NCBI RefSeq assembly: GCF_027579695.1
Contig: NC_083582.1
Coordinates: forward strand, 80,597,966-80,661,965
Reading direction: 5' to 3'
Origin: Neoarius graeffei
Lineage: Eukaryota > Chordata > Actinopteri > Siluriformes > Ariidae
DNA: 64,000 nucleotides
Shown here: positions 52,555 to 63,645 of the stretch, one piece after another
Layout of the letters: every line of letters begins with the position of its first letter
Numbering within the stretch: position 1 is the first letter of the stretch
Made by a program: the position numbers and the translations under genes
Notes under the pieces: model-generated
Database searches by the model: none
Told to the model about the DNA's origin: nothing
The model's input: the letters and a program-made list of their open reading frames with translations, nothing else

Positions 52555-54157
52555 ACAACCCCGATTCCAAAAAAGTTGGGACAAAGTACAAATTGTAAAT
52601 AAAAACAGAATGCAATAATTTACAAATCTCAAAAACTGATATTGTATTCACAATAGAACATAGACAACATATCAAATGTCGAAAGTGAGACATTTTGAAA
52701 TTTCATGCCAAATATTGGCTCATTTGAAATTTCATGACAGCAACACATCTCAAAAAAGTTGGGACAGGGGCAATAAGAGGCTGGAAAAGTTAAAGGTACA
52801 AAAAAGGAACAGCTGGAGGACCAAATTGCAACTCATTAGGTCAATTGGCAATAGGTCATTAACATGACTGGGTATAAAAAGAGCATCTTGGAGTGGCAGC
52901 GGCTCTCAGAAGTAAAGATGGGAAGAGGATCACCAATCCCCCTAATTCTGTGCCGACAAATAGTGGAGCAATATCAGAAAGGAGTTCGACAGTGTAAAAT
53001 TGCAAAGAGTTTGAACATTATCATCATCTACAGTGCATAATATCATCAAAAGATTCAAAGAATCTGGAAGAATCTCTGTGCGTAAGGGTCAAGGCCGGAA
53101 AACCATACTGGGTGCCCGTGATCTTCGGGCCCTTAGACGGCACTGCATCACATACAGGCATGCTTCTGTATTGGAAATCACAAAATGGGCTCAGGAATAT
53201 TTCCAGAGAACATTATCTGTGAACACAATTCACCGTCCCATCCGCCGTTGCCAGCTAAAACTCTATAGTTCAAAGAAGAAGCCGTATCTAAACATGATCC
53301 AGAAGCGCAGACGTCTTCTCTGGGCCAAGGCTCATTTAAAATGGACTGTGGCAAAGTGGAAAACTGTTCTGTGGTCAGAAGAATCAAAATTTGAAGTTCT
53401 TTATGGAAATCAGGGACGCCGTGTCATTCGCACTAAAGAGAAGGACGACCCAAGTTGTTATCAGCGCTCAGTTCAGAAGCCTGCATCTCTGATGGTATGG
53501 GGTTGCATTAGTGCGTGTGGCATGGGCAGCTTACACACCTGGAAAAACACCATCAATGCTGAAAGGTATATCCAGGTTCTAGAGCAACATATGCTCCCAT
53601 CCAGACGACGTCTCTTTCAGGGAAGACCTTGCATTTTCCAACATGACAATGCCAAACCACATACTGCATCAATTACAGCATCATGGCTGTGTAGAAGAAG
53701 GGTCCAGGTACTGAACTGGCCAGCCTGCAGTCCAGATCTTTCACCCATAGAAAACATTTGGCGCATCATAAAACGGAAGATACGACAAAAAAGACCTAAG
53801 ACAGTTGAGCAACTAGAATCCTACATTAGACAAGAATGGGTTAACATTCCTCTCCCTAAACTTGAGCAACTTGTCTCCTCAGTCCCCAGACGTTTACAGA
53901 CTGTTGTAAAGAGAAAAGGGGATGTCTCACAGTGGGAAACATGGCCTTGTCCCAACTTTTTTGAGATGTGTTGTTGTCATGAAATTTAAAATCACCTAAT
54001 TTTTCTCTTTAAATGATACATTTTCTCAGTTTAAACATTTGATATGTCATCTATGTTCTATTCTGAATAAAATATGGAATTTTGAAACTTCCACATCATT
54101 GCATTCCGTTTTTATTTACAAATTGTACTTTGTCCCAACATTTTTGGAATCGGGGTT
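52555..54157 (+). mobile_element. Tc1-like transposon with complete ends
   Basis: About 1.6 kb with inverted repeats of about 60 bp (CAACCCCGATTCCAAAAAAG at left; reverse complement with one change at right). TA flanks both ends. It holds a nearly complete transposase with one frameshift. It is fully contained in the Rex1-like LINE. Confidence 0.9.
52918..53989 (+). pseudogene. Tc1-like transposase, one frameshift, altered first Asp
   Basis: Starts MGRGSPIPLILCRQIVEQYQ at 52918 with a helix-turn-helix domain ([14 protein letters not shown]). The frame shifts near 53020, after which 53033-53989 is open for 318 residues. An AT-hook-like GRKT sequence follows the paired domain. Catalytic blocks are [10 protein letters not shown], where the usual first Asp (SDESKF) is Glu, [11 protein letters not shown] (second Asp) and [11 protein letters not shown] (Glu). 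Loss of the first Asp plus the frameshift make it inactive. A start-proximal purine-rich leader is typical of the family. Confidence 0.88.
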
Positions 54158-54439
54158 GTATAATCCCCTTCTATGGTGCTAAGTAACTGCTCTCTAAGAC
54201 TAGTTCTTTCATTAGAAAAGTCATTTTTATCAAATCTATTATAAAAGTTATTTAAATTATCTACATATTCCATGGTGCCATTTAGTTGGTGCCTTTCAGG
54301 CTTCCCCTTGCCTACATACCCACTCATTAGCTTCATACCTTCCCACACCTTCTTCATATCATTCTCTTTAAAATGGCTTTCCACTTCACATTTATACCTA
54401 TATTTTTCCTGATTAATTTCCTTTCTAAGTTATTTATGG
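54158..54439 (-). pseudogene. Rex1-like LINE linker segment
   Basis: A minus frame joining the endonuclease to RT: YRYKCEVESHFKENDMKKVW, MEYVDNLNNFYNRFD and LREQLLSTIEGD. It ends at the Tc1 border and begins at the SINE border. The frame is continuous with both flanking parts of the LINE ORF. Confidence 0.82.
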
Positions 54440-54814
54440 GGGCGGCACGGTGGTGTAGTGGTTAGCGTTGTCGCCTCACAGCAAGAAGGTCCTGGGTTCG
54501 AGCCCCGGGGCCGGCGAGGGCCTTTCTGTGTGGAGTTTGCATGTTCTCCCCGTGTCCGCGTGGGTTTCCTCTGGGTGCTCCGGTTTCCCCCACAGTCCAA
54601 AGACATGCAGGTTAGGTTAACTGGTGACTCTAAATTGAGCGTAGGTGTGAATGTGAGTGTGAATGGTTGTCTGTATCTATGTGTCAGCCCTGTGATGACC
54701 TGGTGACTTGTCCAGGGTGTACCCCGCCTTTCGCCCATAGTCAGCTGGGATAGGCTCCAGCTTGCCTGCGACCCTGTAGAAGGATAAAGCGGCTAGAGAT
54801 AATGAGATGAGATG
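54440..54814 (+). repeat. tRNA-derived SINE, copy 5
   Basis: Full-length plus-strand copy. Duplication AGTTATTTATGG (54428-54439) and AGTTCTTTATGG (54815-54826), one mismatch. It splits the Rex1-like ORF. Confidence 0.93.
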
Positions 54815-55896
54815 AGTTCTTTATGGACCATTTTCAGTAACTCTTTAACCCTCTTGGCAAAGGCTTTTTTCTTTTCCTTTATTAATGTTCTAATCTCATC
54901 ATTCATCCAGGGTTTGCAATTTCCATACACCTTGACCCGTTTTTCCGGGACAACCACATCAGTACAGAAATTAATGTATCCACAAACAGAATCAGTAAAT
55001 TCATTAATGTCCTTTGCAGTGTTCTCAAAAACTGCCCAGTCCATTTCTTCAAACACATCCTGCAGTCTCTCAATCACATCACTAGTCATCTTTTTCACTA
55101 TAACCTTTCTTGTTTTCTGTCTCTGTACCAGCGGGATGTATTTGGGGCAAAGCAACACCAAGTTATGGTCAGCTTTCTCTAGATTTGGCAACTTTCGGGA
55201 CACATACACCTCCTTGACTTTGGTGTAACAGTGGTCAAGGATCGTACCCCCCCTAGTGTTGCATTTGACATGTTGATAATAGTGTGACCTGCTGGGCTTT
55301 ACTACACAATGGTTGAAGTCCCCAGTTATAACAAATGCATCCGGCGATGCTGATTCGATCCTGTGCACAGCCTCCTGTATCTCCTCGGCCACTTCCTTAG
55401 CTACATTCTTGTGCGGCACATACACTGCCACCAGGATCACATGTGAGAATTCACGAGGGATGTAATATGGACGTATGTTGACAATCAGTATTTCCACATT
55501 TGGAATGCATGTATGTGACTTGATAGACATGTTGTTTGGATGAAAATAATCCTCATTAACATAAACCATAAGTCCACCCACTCCTTGCTTCCCTGAATCC
55601 ACTGTTCTGTCCCCCCGGAAAACTTTAAATCCGTCAATCTCAACTAGTTCATCAGTGTGATGTTTTGTAAGCCATGTCTCTGTAAATGCCATCAAACTTA
55701 TGGATCTGAATTCATGTAAAAACAAGACATTTGCTCTCAATTCATCTATTTTATTCCCAATCGACTGCACATTGCCCATGATCAGGGACGGAATATACAG
55801 CCGGCATTTTCGTGATTTGAGTCTCTTTAAAATTCCCCCAGATTTACCTCTTCTACGCCTTCTTATCTCTTTCGGGATCTTTCTGAACTTTGCCAA
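54815..55896 (-). pseudogene. Rex1-like apurinic endonuclease domain
   Basis: A frame starting MAKFRKIPKEIRRRRRGKSG (very basic) at 55896. The EEP domain has IMGNVQSIGNKIDELRANV (catalytic Asn), SLMAFTETWL (Glu), VGGLMVYVNEDY, VILVAVYVPH, AFVITGDFNH (Asp-Asn), GTILDHCYTK and KADHNLVLL (Asp-His). The C-terminal linker NDEIRTLIKEKKKAFAKRVK runs to the SINE. All catalytic residues are present, and no stop occurs before the SINE insertion. Confidence 0.9.
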
Positions 55897-56170
55897 ATCA
55901 CCTGTCGCAGCACTCTTTCATTGTTGCTCCAGGGAAGCTCAAATCTCTCTTAGCTCCACAGTTGAGTAACAAACTCTGGAAGCCAAGCACTCGCGTTTAT
56001 CCAAAGACTTCAGTAGGTATATGCAGAGCAGCAACAATAAGCACTTATCCATGTCCATTGTAGCATCTAAAAATAGCAAATTGCGAGCATAATTACACGG
56101 AAGTAGCAGCGAGGTCTGCCACAAGAGCAGCGACCTGAAGTCAGCTTCCAGAAGTCAGATTGATGTTGCC
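55897..56170 (-). other. 5' region of the Rex1-like LINE
   Basis: Sequence upstream of the endonuclease ATG, bounded by minisatellite at 56171. A 61-residue minus frame (56124-55939) shows no domain. Probably 5' UTR. Confidence 0.5.
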
Positions 56171-56171
56171 T

Positions 56172-57168
56172 CAAGTGAGGCCCTCAATGAATTCCTCAGT
56201 GAGCCCCTCAGTGAAACACCTCAGTGAGCCCATCAGTGAAATCACTCAGTGAACCCCTCAGTGAGGCCCTCGGTGAATCCCCTCAGTGAGCCCCTCAGTG
56301 AGGCCCTCGGTGAAACCCCTCAGTGAACTCCTCAGTGAACCCCTCACTGAAATCCCTCAGTGAGGCCTTCAATGAATTCCTCAGTGAGCCCCTCAGTGAA
56401 GCCCTCGGTGAAACCCCTCAGTGAACTCCTCAGTGAAATCACTCAGTGAACCCCTCAGTAAGGCCCTCAATGAATTCCCCAGTGAGCCGTCCAGTGAAAC
56501 CCCTCAGTGAGCCCCTCAGTGAAATCACTCAGTGAACCCCTCAGTAAGGCCCTCAATGAATTCCTCAATAAGCCCCTCAGTGAGGCCCTCAGTGAAACCC
56601 CTCAGTGAACTCAGTGAACCCCTCAGTGAGGCCCTCGGTGAAACTCCTCAGTGAGGCCCTTGGTGAAACCCCTCAGTGAACCCCTCAGTAAGCCCCTCAG
56701 TGAAACCCCTCAGTGAGGCCCTCAATGAATTCTTCAGTGAGCCCCTCAGTGAGGCCCTCAGTGAAACCCTTCAGTGAGCCCCTCAATGAGCCCCTCAGTG
56801 AACCCCTCAGTGAGCTGCTCAGTGAAATCACTCAGTGAACCCCTCAGTGAGCCCCTCAATGAATTCCTCAGTGAGCCCCTCAGTGAAGCCCTTGGTGAAA
56901 CCCCTCAGTGAGGCCCTCAATGAATTCCTCATTGAGCCCCTCAGTGAAATCACTCAGTGAACCCCTCAGTGAACCCCTCAGTGAGCCCCTAAGTGAAACC
57001 CTCAGTGAGCCGCTCAGTGAAATCACTCAGTGAACCCCTCAGTGAGGCCCTCAATGAATTCCTCAGTGAGCCCTTCAGTGAAGCCCTCGGTGAAACCCCT
57101 CAGTGAGCCCCTCAGTGAAATCACTCAGTGAGCCCCTCAGTGAAATCACTCAGTGAGCCCCTCAGTCA
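56172..57168. repeat. 12 bp minisatellite, block F
   Basis: Last block of the CCCCTCAGTGAR array. A 24 bp variant pair GGCCCTCAATGAATTCCTCA + GTGA is frequent here, unlike block D, so the array has regional subtypes. Confidence 0.95.
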
Positions 57169-57594
57169 TGAAAACTTTCCTGCTGTCAAAAACTTACAAA
57201 GCGCTGACACTGGAGACTCCTTCTATAAAATGTTAATTAAAGCTCTCCCCACAGAAAATGTCACCAAGGCAATGATTATACAGGGGAAACAAAAGTGATT
57301 TTGAACTGATTTTTTCTGGATTTTTTTCATTATCAGTGTCTCAACAGGCTCTATGGAGCAAAGGTTGAGTCTTTGTCTGTGAAAGCAAATGTGCTAAAAG
57401 TCTTCATTTTGTCCTGGGGGTGAAAACTTTTACACTCAACTGCACCAAAATTGCACACTGGGAATGCTTTATAAACGCCACTTGACTGAGAGTGGAAATG
57501 AAAACTCCAACCTTTTTCTCAACCAAGAAAAGATTTTCTGCACGTCACACTGTTTAAAGTAATGTTGGTATGTCCTGTGAAATTCAAGATTCAA
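57169..57594. other. No feature recognised
   Basis: About 425 bp that looks like ordinary intergenic DNA following the minisatellite. No repeat or frame of note. Confidence 0.5.
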
Positions 57595-57975
57595 AGTGTT
57601 TGTCATATGCACAGTAAGGAACTGGTCCTCCTGCACAATGAAATTCTTAGTTTGCCCTCCACCATGAATGCCAAATTACAACAATAAATAGGTGGAAGAA
57701 ATAATACAAAGTAAAAGCAATATAGTGCAAAATAGGCAGTATAATACAAAAATAAGGCAATAATAGAACGTAGCAGCAAAAAAGTCCAGTAATGTGTAAA
57801 CATGTGCAAACAAATGTAAACAGACGTAAACAGTCAAGGACAGTTTACAAGGAGGTGGTCCATGGTTATAGACTCCTGTCAGCTGTTCAGGAGTCTGATG
57901 GCGGTGGGAAAGAAAGAGTTCTTTAATCTGACAGTCTTGCATTTAACACATTTATTTTCAAATGTGGATCTGAAA
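57595..57975 (-). mobile_element. 3' end of a Rex1/CR1-type LINE
   Basis: In the minus direction it encodes [20 protein letters not shown] and a stop, the C-terminus of a Rex1-type RT, like PKCRTNRLKNSFV at 16130. A 3' UTR follows and ends TGCATATGACAAACACTTTG. Strongly 5'-truncated at about 57975, next to a (TA)n tract. Confidence 0.8.
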
Positions 57976-57983
57976 TGAAAAAA

Positions 57984-57987
57984 AAAA

Positions 57988-58062
<75 letters not shown>

Positions 58063-58080
58063 TATACATACACACACGCA
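57984..58080. repeat. (TA)n and (CA)n microsatellite
   Basis: About 70 bp of TA repeats followed by interrupted CA repeats. Tyr/Ile-rich frames here are artefacts. Confidence 0.95.
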
Positions 58081-58850
58081 CATACAAAAACAGACTGAGC
58101 ATGCAATCAAGAACATTTCTGTCTTATATATATATTTTTTCCTATATTACTTCAGACAGGTTTGGTATTAAATTTGTTTAGTTATTTTTATTTTGAAATT
58201 AGTTTCAAAATCAACTTGATATTATTTGTATAGTTTTCCACATGTAATGACATATTCCCTTTCAATCTTCAGCACTGAAGAAAAACAAAAACCCTGATGT
58301 ACTGGAGTGTGTGTTCACATTCAACAATCTGGAGAAACTCAGGTTTGAAAACAGAATCTTCTGGAAACTGACCAACCAGCCATCTGTCCAAGTGCACATG
58401 TAAACATCCAACAGCATATAAAATAAAGCAAGTGGTTTGGTATGTGAGAATTTCAGAACATCGTCGTTCTTATGGATGTCATTCAGTCGCAAAAGCCATC
58501 AAAAATCAGGTTGATGCGTCACCATATTCTCTTAAGAACAGAGCTCCGCTGTAACAGCTGGTATGTTATTAGTTTCTATAGTAACAGAGAATTCCTGGAT
58601 GAAACTGATCTAAAAATGTGTGTTATTTCTGTAACATTTATGGAAGGAGTCTCCAGTGTAACAGTCAGAACTAAAGCTGTGACTTTTGATGTATTCAGGA
58701 TGGATGAGTTTACACTTTGTTGTTCCTCAATAACACAAAAGCTGTGTTTATTAACATCAGAGAAAAAGAGAGGCTGGAGAGGAAATGAGTGTTTATAGTT
58801 GCTATAACTGACATCAGAACAGGAACCAGCATGTTTCATGGAAATTAAAT
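58081..58850. other. No gene recognised
   Basis: Frames of up to 108 codons (58472-58798 plus) show no domain, codon pattern or splice context that supports a gene. Confidence 0.45.
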
Positions 58851-59011
58851 GTACAGTGGTGCTTGAAAGTTTGTAAACCCTTTAGAATTTTCTATATTTC
58901 TGCATAAATATGACCTAAAACATCATCAGATTTTCACACAAGTCCTAAAAGTAGATAAAGAGAACCCAGTTAAACAAATGAGACAAAAATATTATACTTG
59001 GTCATTTATTT

Positions 59012-59393
59012 CATCTCATCTCATCTCATTATCTGTAGCCACTTTAACCTGTCCTACAGGATCGCAGGCAAGCTGGAGCCTATCCCAGCTGACTACGGGC
59101 GAAAGGCGGGGTTCACCCTGGACAAGTCGCCAGGTCATTACAGGGCTGACACATAGACAGAGACAACCATTCACACTCACATTCACACCTACGGTCAATT
59201 TAGAGTCACCAGTTAACCTAACCTGCATGTCTTTGGACTGTGGGGGAAACCGGAGCACCCGGAGGAAACCCACGCGGACACGGGGAGAACATGCAAACTC
59301 CACACAGAAAGGCCCTCGCCGGCCACGGGGCTCGAACCCAGGACCTTCTTGCTGTGAGGCGACGGCGCTAACCACTACACCACCGTGCCGCCC
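59012..59393 (-). repeat. tRNA-derived SINE, copy 6
   Basis: Full-length copy with a 13 bp perfect duplication TGGTCATTTATTT (58999-59011 and 59394-59406). It interrupts the left inverted repeat of the Tc1 element. Confidence 0.95.
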
Positions 59394-59468
59394 TGGTCAT
59401 TTATTTATTGAGGAAAATGATCCAATATTACATATCTGTGAGTGGTAAAAGTATGTGACCCTTTGCTT

Positions 59469-60570
59469 TCAGTATCTGGTGTGACCCCCTTGTGCAGCAA
59501 TAACTGCAACTAAACATTCCCGGTAACTGTTGATCAGTCCTGCACACCGGCTTGGAGGAATTTTAGCCCGTTCCTCCTTACAGAACAGCTTCAACTCTGG
59601 GATGTTGATGGGTTTCCTCACATGAACTGCTCGCTTCAGGTCCTTCCACAACATTTCCATTGGATTAAGGTCAGGACTTTGACTTGGCCATTCCAAAACA
59701 TTAACTTTATTCTTCTTTAACCATTCTTTGGTAGAACGACTTGTGTGCTTAGGGTCGTCGTCTTGCTGCATGACCCACCTTCTCTTGAGATTCAGTTCAT
59801 GGACAGATGTCCTGACAGTTTCCTTTAGAATTTGCTGGTATAATTCAGAATTCATCGTTCCATCAATGATGGCAAGCCGTCCTGGCCCAGATGCAGCAAA
59901 ATGGGACCAAACCATGATACTACCACCACCATGTTTCACAGATGGGATAAGGTTCTGATGCTGGAATGCAGTATTTTCCTTTCTCCAAACATAATGCTTC
60001 TCATTTAAGCCAAAAAGTTCTATTTTGTTCTCATCCATCCACAAAACATTTTTCCAATAGCCTTCTGGCTTGTCCACATGATCTTTAGCAAACTGCAGAC
60101 GAGCAGCAATGGTTTTTTTTGGAGAGCAGTGGCTTTCTTCTTGCAACCCTGCCATGCACACCATTGTTGTTCAGTGTTCTCCTGATGGTGGACTCATGAA
60201 CATTAACATTAGCCAATGTGAGAGAGGCCTTCAGTTGCTTGGAAGTTACCCTGGGGTCCTTTGTGACCTCGCCGACTATTACACGCCTTGCTCTTGGAGT
60301 GATCTTTGTTGGTCGACCACTCCTGGGGAGGGTAACAATGGTCTTGAATTTCCTCCATTTGTACACAATCTGTCTGACTGTGGATTGGTGGAGTCCAAAC
60401 TCTTTAGAGATGGTTTTGTAACCTTTTCCAGCCTGATGAGCATCAACAACGCTTTTTCTGAGGTCCTCAGAAATCTCCTTTGTTCGTGCCATGATACACT
60501 TCCACAAACATGTGTTGTGAAGATCAGACTTTGATAGATCCCTGTTCTTTAAATAAAACAGGGTGCCCAC
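59469..60570 (-). pseudogene. Tc1-like transposase, single frameshift, DDE intact
   Basis: The N-terminal frame effectively starts MARTKEISEDLRKSVVDAHQ, with two helix-turn-helix units (KGYKTISKEFGLHQSTVRQI; TIRRTLNNNGVHG) and a GRPTKIT hook between them. At a T run (60112-60120) the frame changes. Downstream, LWMDENKIELFG (first Asp), VMQQDDDPKHTSRS (second Asp) and SPDLNPMEMLWKDLK (Glu) preserve the triad. A one-base slip in the homopolymer is the main defect I can see. The family resembles Sleeping Beauty-type Tc1. Confidence 0.92.
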
Positions 60571-60861
60571 TCACACCTGATTGCAATCCCATTAATTGAA
60601 AACACCTGACTCTAATTTCACTTTCAAATTAACTGCTAATCCTAGAGGTTCACATACTTTTGCCAGTCACAGATATGTAATATTGGATCATTTTCCTCAA
60701 TAAATAAATGACCAAGTATAATATTTTTGTCTCATTTGTTTAACTGGGTTCTCTTTATCTACTTTTAGGACTTGTGTGAAAATCTGATGATGTTTTAGGT
60801 CATATTTATGCAGAAATATAGAAAATTCTAAAGGGTTCACAAACTTTCAAGCACCACTGTA

Positions 60862-61118
60862 GCTAGAAATGGATAAAACACACACATGATGTAATTGTTG
60901 TGCTAAGAATGATGAAGAAACTCCTTCAGGATGTTATATGATGATCTCATAATGAGAAATATTCAAGAAACATTACCACGTTTGGTTTATTTTAAAACAC
61001 TGTGCTGAAAATGTCCTGTGAGGACAAACACTGGACTTTTCCTTGAAGGGCATTACTGAAATAATAACCATCACAAAATCCTGATTTATTTCATATATGG
61101 AAATGTATGGACATGTAG
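60862..61118. other. No feature recognised
   Basis: Short spacer between the Tc1 element and an L2 tail. Nothing seen. Confidence 0.5.
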
Positions 61119-62540
61119 ATATATCTGTTTAATCAAGCCTTTTGTTAATAGTGTTTGAGGTAAAGGAGTAGATCTGGAGGATCCTTAAGCATAGAGTGTT
61201 TTGGTAAACCTGGATGTTCGGATGCTGTCGCCCTACCCCCCCCACTCGGGTTTGTTGATGGTGTAGTGGCTGTTGCTTTATGTCCCAGGGCTCTCTCATG
61301 CCTATGTTACCTTCTGGCTCTCCCCTTTTAGCTATGCTGTTGTAGTTAGTCTCACCAAAGTCCCTGCTTGTGCTCAGTGCAAAATGTTCTTACTCCTTAA
61401 GGCCTCTGCATGCTCTTGCGACAAGGCTTTCGCAGATAGCTTTTCGCAGACAGTTGTAATTTATTGTTGAGCGGGGAGTAATAGGCGTGCGCGATGTTAT
61501 TCACCGCCACAACGCAAGGGGGCGTGAAGTCGCTAGGAGTAGTTGGTGGGTGTGGTTAGTGGAGTGTTTATCCTCTGGTTACTTATAATGACTAGAACTT
61601 TTTTTTTATAATGACTAGAACTGGAGTCATATAGATGTACGTACTTCCTCAATCAACCGCTCTTCGTGCTGCTCCATCTTCGCTCGTGTTTTTAAAAATG
61701 CCGGTCGTGAAAACAAAACAAACCGGGAAAGTAGGGAAGCGGAAGTGCGTGTACAGCGGATGTAGAGTGGACCAATCAGAGCCCTCTTGTCTGCGACGCT
61801 GTCTGCGAGGCTTTTGCGGTGGTCACAATTTTTGGGAGGTGCACGCAGAGCGTCTGCGAAGGTGGGGGGGCTACGCAGACGCTATCTGCGACACCGTCTG
61901 CAAGGACTGGGTTGTCAGCATAAATTGGCCTTTAGATGATATTGGACATACAGTACCTAACAACCTACCTTGGACCTGCCTGATCCATCCTGATGCCCTG
62001 TGTCTGGCTGGAGTCTCATCACATCACTCCTGTAGAGGGCGGCCCCATATGGACAGTCGAAAGTTGCACTTGGAAGATGCTCTGGACTCTTACAGTAATG
62101 CTTTTGTGGCTGAGGACTACAGTTGATTTGCTAACTTTAGGACTGCAGATGTCATGAACAGTTTTGCACTGAAGTTTCTATCAGTGAAGAGTTTATAATT
62201 TCAACAAAACAGACTTCCTGTTAAACTGTAATGAATTTCCTGGTTACACAGTTGTACTTTGTGACTCTATAGGACACAGGTATAGAAGTGAGTTATTTAT
62301 AATTACGTTGTCTGTTATCACCCAGATGAGGATGGGTTCCCTTTTGAGTCTGGTTCCTCTCGAGGTTTCTTCCTCATGTCGTCTAAGGGAGTTTTTCCTC
62401 ACCACCGTCACCACAGGCTTTATCATTGGGGATAGATTAGGGATAAAATTAGCTCATGTTTAAAGTCTTTAAATTTCTGTAAAGCTGCTTTGAGACAGTC
62501 TGTTGTTAAAAGTGCTAGACAAATAAACTTGACTTGACTT
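61119..62540 (+). mobile_element. L2 LINE 3' UTR fragment
   Basis: The plus-strand sequence from the last L2 codons (AATCAAGCCTTTTGTTAATA) through the 3' UTR to the tail ACAAATAAACTTGACTTG. It matches the UTR of the L2 at 7561-9887 in reverse complement. It is interrupted by a Harbinger-type MITE at 61400-61931. A 163-codon frame (61635-62126) bridges MITE and UTR and is not a gene. Confidence 0.85.
61400..61931. mobile_element. Harbinger-type MITE with TTA duplication
   Basis: Begins AGGCCTCTGCATGCT and ends TTGGCCT, flanked by TTA at 61397-61399 and 61932-61934, the 3 bp TWA duplication of PIF/Harbinger. Subterminal TCGCAGATAGC occurs inverted near each end, with many TCTGCGA-type repeats. 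Length 532 bp, no transposase. Confidence 0.7.
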
Positions 62541-63640
62541 AATATTTCTGTCTACGATTAGGATTTTTAGTTTTTGGCATGTTCTAGTTTATTTCTATGT
62601 GATTTTGTATTATGAAGTTATTTTACAGCAATCTATCAAACATAAATCCATTGATTTTATTCTCTCTTTCTTCCTCTCTCTCTCTCTCTCTCTCGCTTTT
62701 TCTAATTCTGACTCTCTCTCTCTATCTCTCTCTATCTCTCGTTTGTGTTGAAGATCTTGTTCACATCACTATCCCCCCATTCCTGAGCATGCTGTACTGC
62801 ACAGTCTGAACTGATAGAGCTGAACCTGAGAAGCTTACTTGGGTAATTTCACCATTTGTGCTTTAACAGGACAAAACAAGGATCTCTATATATAGTAAGA
62901 GAAACTGACCAATGATATGACGTGAGCCAGAATCTAAAAATAACCCTCGCCTCCATGCCTGTTCACAAATACTGTGTTTCTGAGTCTTACTGCTCAAACA
63001 GGATGTGTGCACAGGACGGTAATGTTTACCTCCAGGACAAAAAGGGGAGTTTGAACGCTTTTGCACTTGGAGTTGATTCATATAAATTAATTAAAAAACA
63101 ATAATGTTTCAGTGATTAACTATTGGATACTAATGCTTTTTGGACATATTATATAGATTAAATCAGGTACTATTGTTAAATCAGACAGTCAGTACATTGG
63201 GATACAAGTGATCAGGGGCGGGGCTACTGTACCAGTCAAACGTTTGGACGCACCCACTTAATAAATGTTTCTGCATTTTAAACATACAGTTTAGCTAAAT
63301 GAGATTTAGCCATGGATTTCCATCTCTATATTATTTTTTTGTCCCAGACTGGATTGTACTGTAACAACAAGCCGACTGACTTACAAGATAATAATCATAG
63401 TTACCTCATGTGTGGTTTTTTTTTTGACATTTTGTGTTTAGCTAGCACTTTGTAACCGTAAAGTGTTCAGACTGACAAGTTCATACTTTGTGCTTTCTCA
63501 CTAACATGACCTGCGTTTTGTCTTATTAATTTCAAAAAAAGAAAGAAAAAAACAATCTGGTGAGAGAATGTCTGTTTATAGCTGCTATAATGCAAGCAAG
63601 AAACTTGTTTTGCAGATGTTCTGTAACATTAGAGGAAACT
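62541..63640. other. Mostly unassigned, with a CT microsatellite
   Basis: (CT)n-rich tract at 62662-62745. Around 63220-63260 is ACCAGTCAAACGTTTGGAC, a likely Tc1-type terminal repeat fragment without a partner. No coding motif recognised. Confidence 0.5.
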
Positions 63641-63645
63641 GTAAA

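Larger units (their letters stand above)
48980..54157. mobile_element. Tc1-type insertion block carrying an R4 LINE
   Basis: The left border starts CAACCCTGATTCCAAAAAAGT (the Tc1 end with one change) directly after a TA. The right border is a complete Tc1 element ending CGGGGTTG before TA. A second, full left end appears at 52555. Either one Tc1 inserted into a relic of another, or the block was rearranged after insertion. Sequences 49002-49026 and 52513-52554 are not assigned. Confidence 0.6.
47392..56170 (-). mobile_element. Rex1-like LINE, near full length, with nested elements
   Basis: Minus-strand LINE. Own sequence: 47392-48979, 54158-54439 and 54815-56170. Inserts are the Tc1/R4 stack (48980-54157, TA on both sides) and a SINE (54440-54814). 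When inserts and one duplication copy are ignored, the coding frame runs from endonuclease into RT without a break at either site. It ends AATAAACTTGACTTTGACTTTG at 47395-47425. CCTCAA at both outer edges may be its target duplication. RT resembles the Rex1/Babar group but differs clearly from the copy at 14818. Confidence 0.88.
58854..60859 (-). mobile_element. Tc1-like transposon with long inverted repeats
   Basis: Ends CAGTGGTGCTTGAAAGTTTG (left) and the matching reverse complement (right), flanked by TA at 58852 and 60860. Inverted repeats extend to roughly 200 bp, as in Sleeping Beauty-type Tc1 elements with inner and outer binding sites. A SINE (59012-59393) lies in the left repeat. The transposase is on the minus strand with one frameshift. 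Confidence 0.92.

Noticed and set aside
29357..57168. PLSE, SVNP and SLRG repeat frames, and the idea of a CRISPR-like array
   Set aside because: Direct tandem 12 bp units without spacers in a eukaryotic genome: a minisatellite, not coding and not CRISPR.
57984..58106. Tyr/Ile-rich and Val/Tyr-rich frames
   Set aside because: Read through (TA)n and (CA)n microsatellites.
61635..62126. 163-codon plus frame
   Set aside because: Spans the junction of a Harbinger-type MITE and an L2 3' UTR; no domain and no reason to be expressed as a protein.
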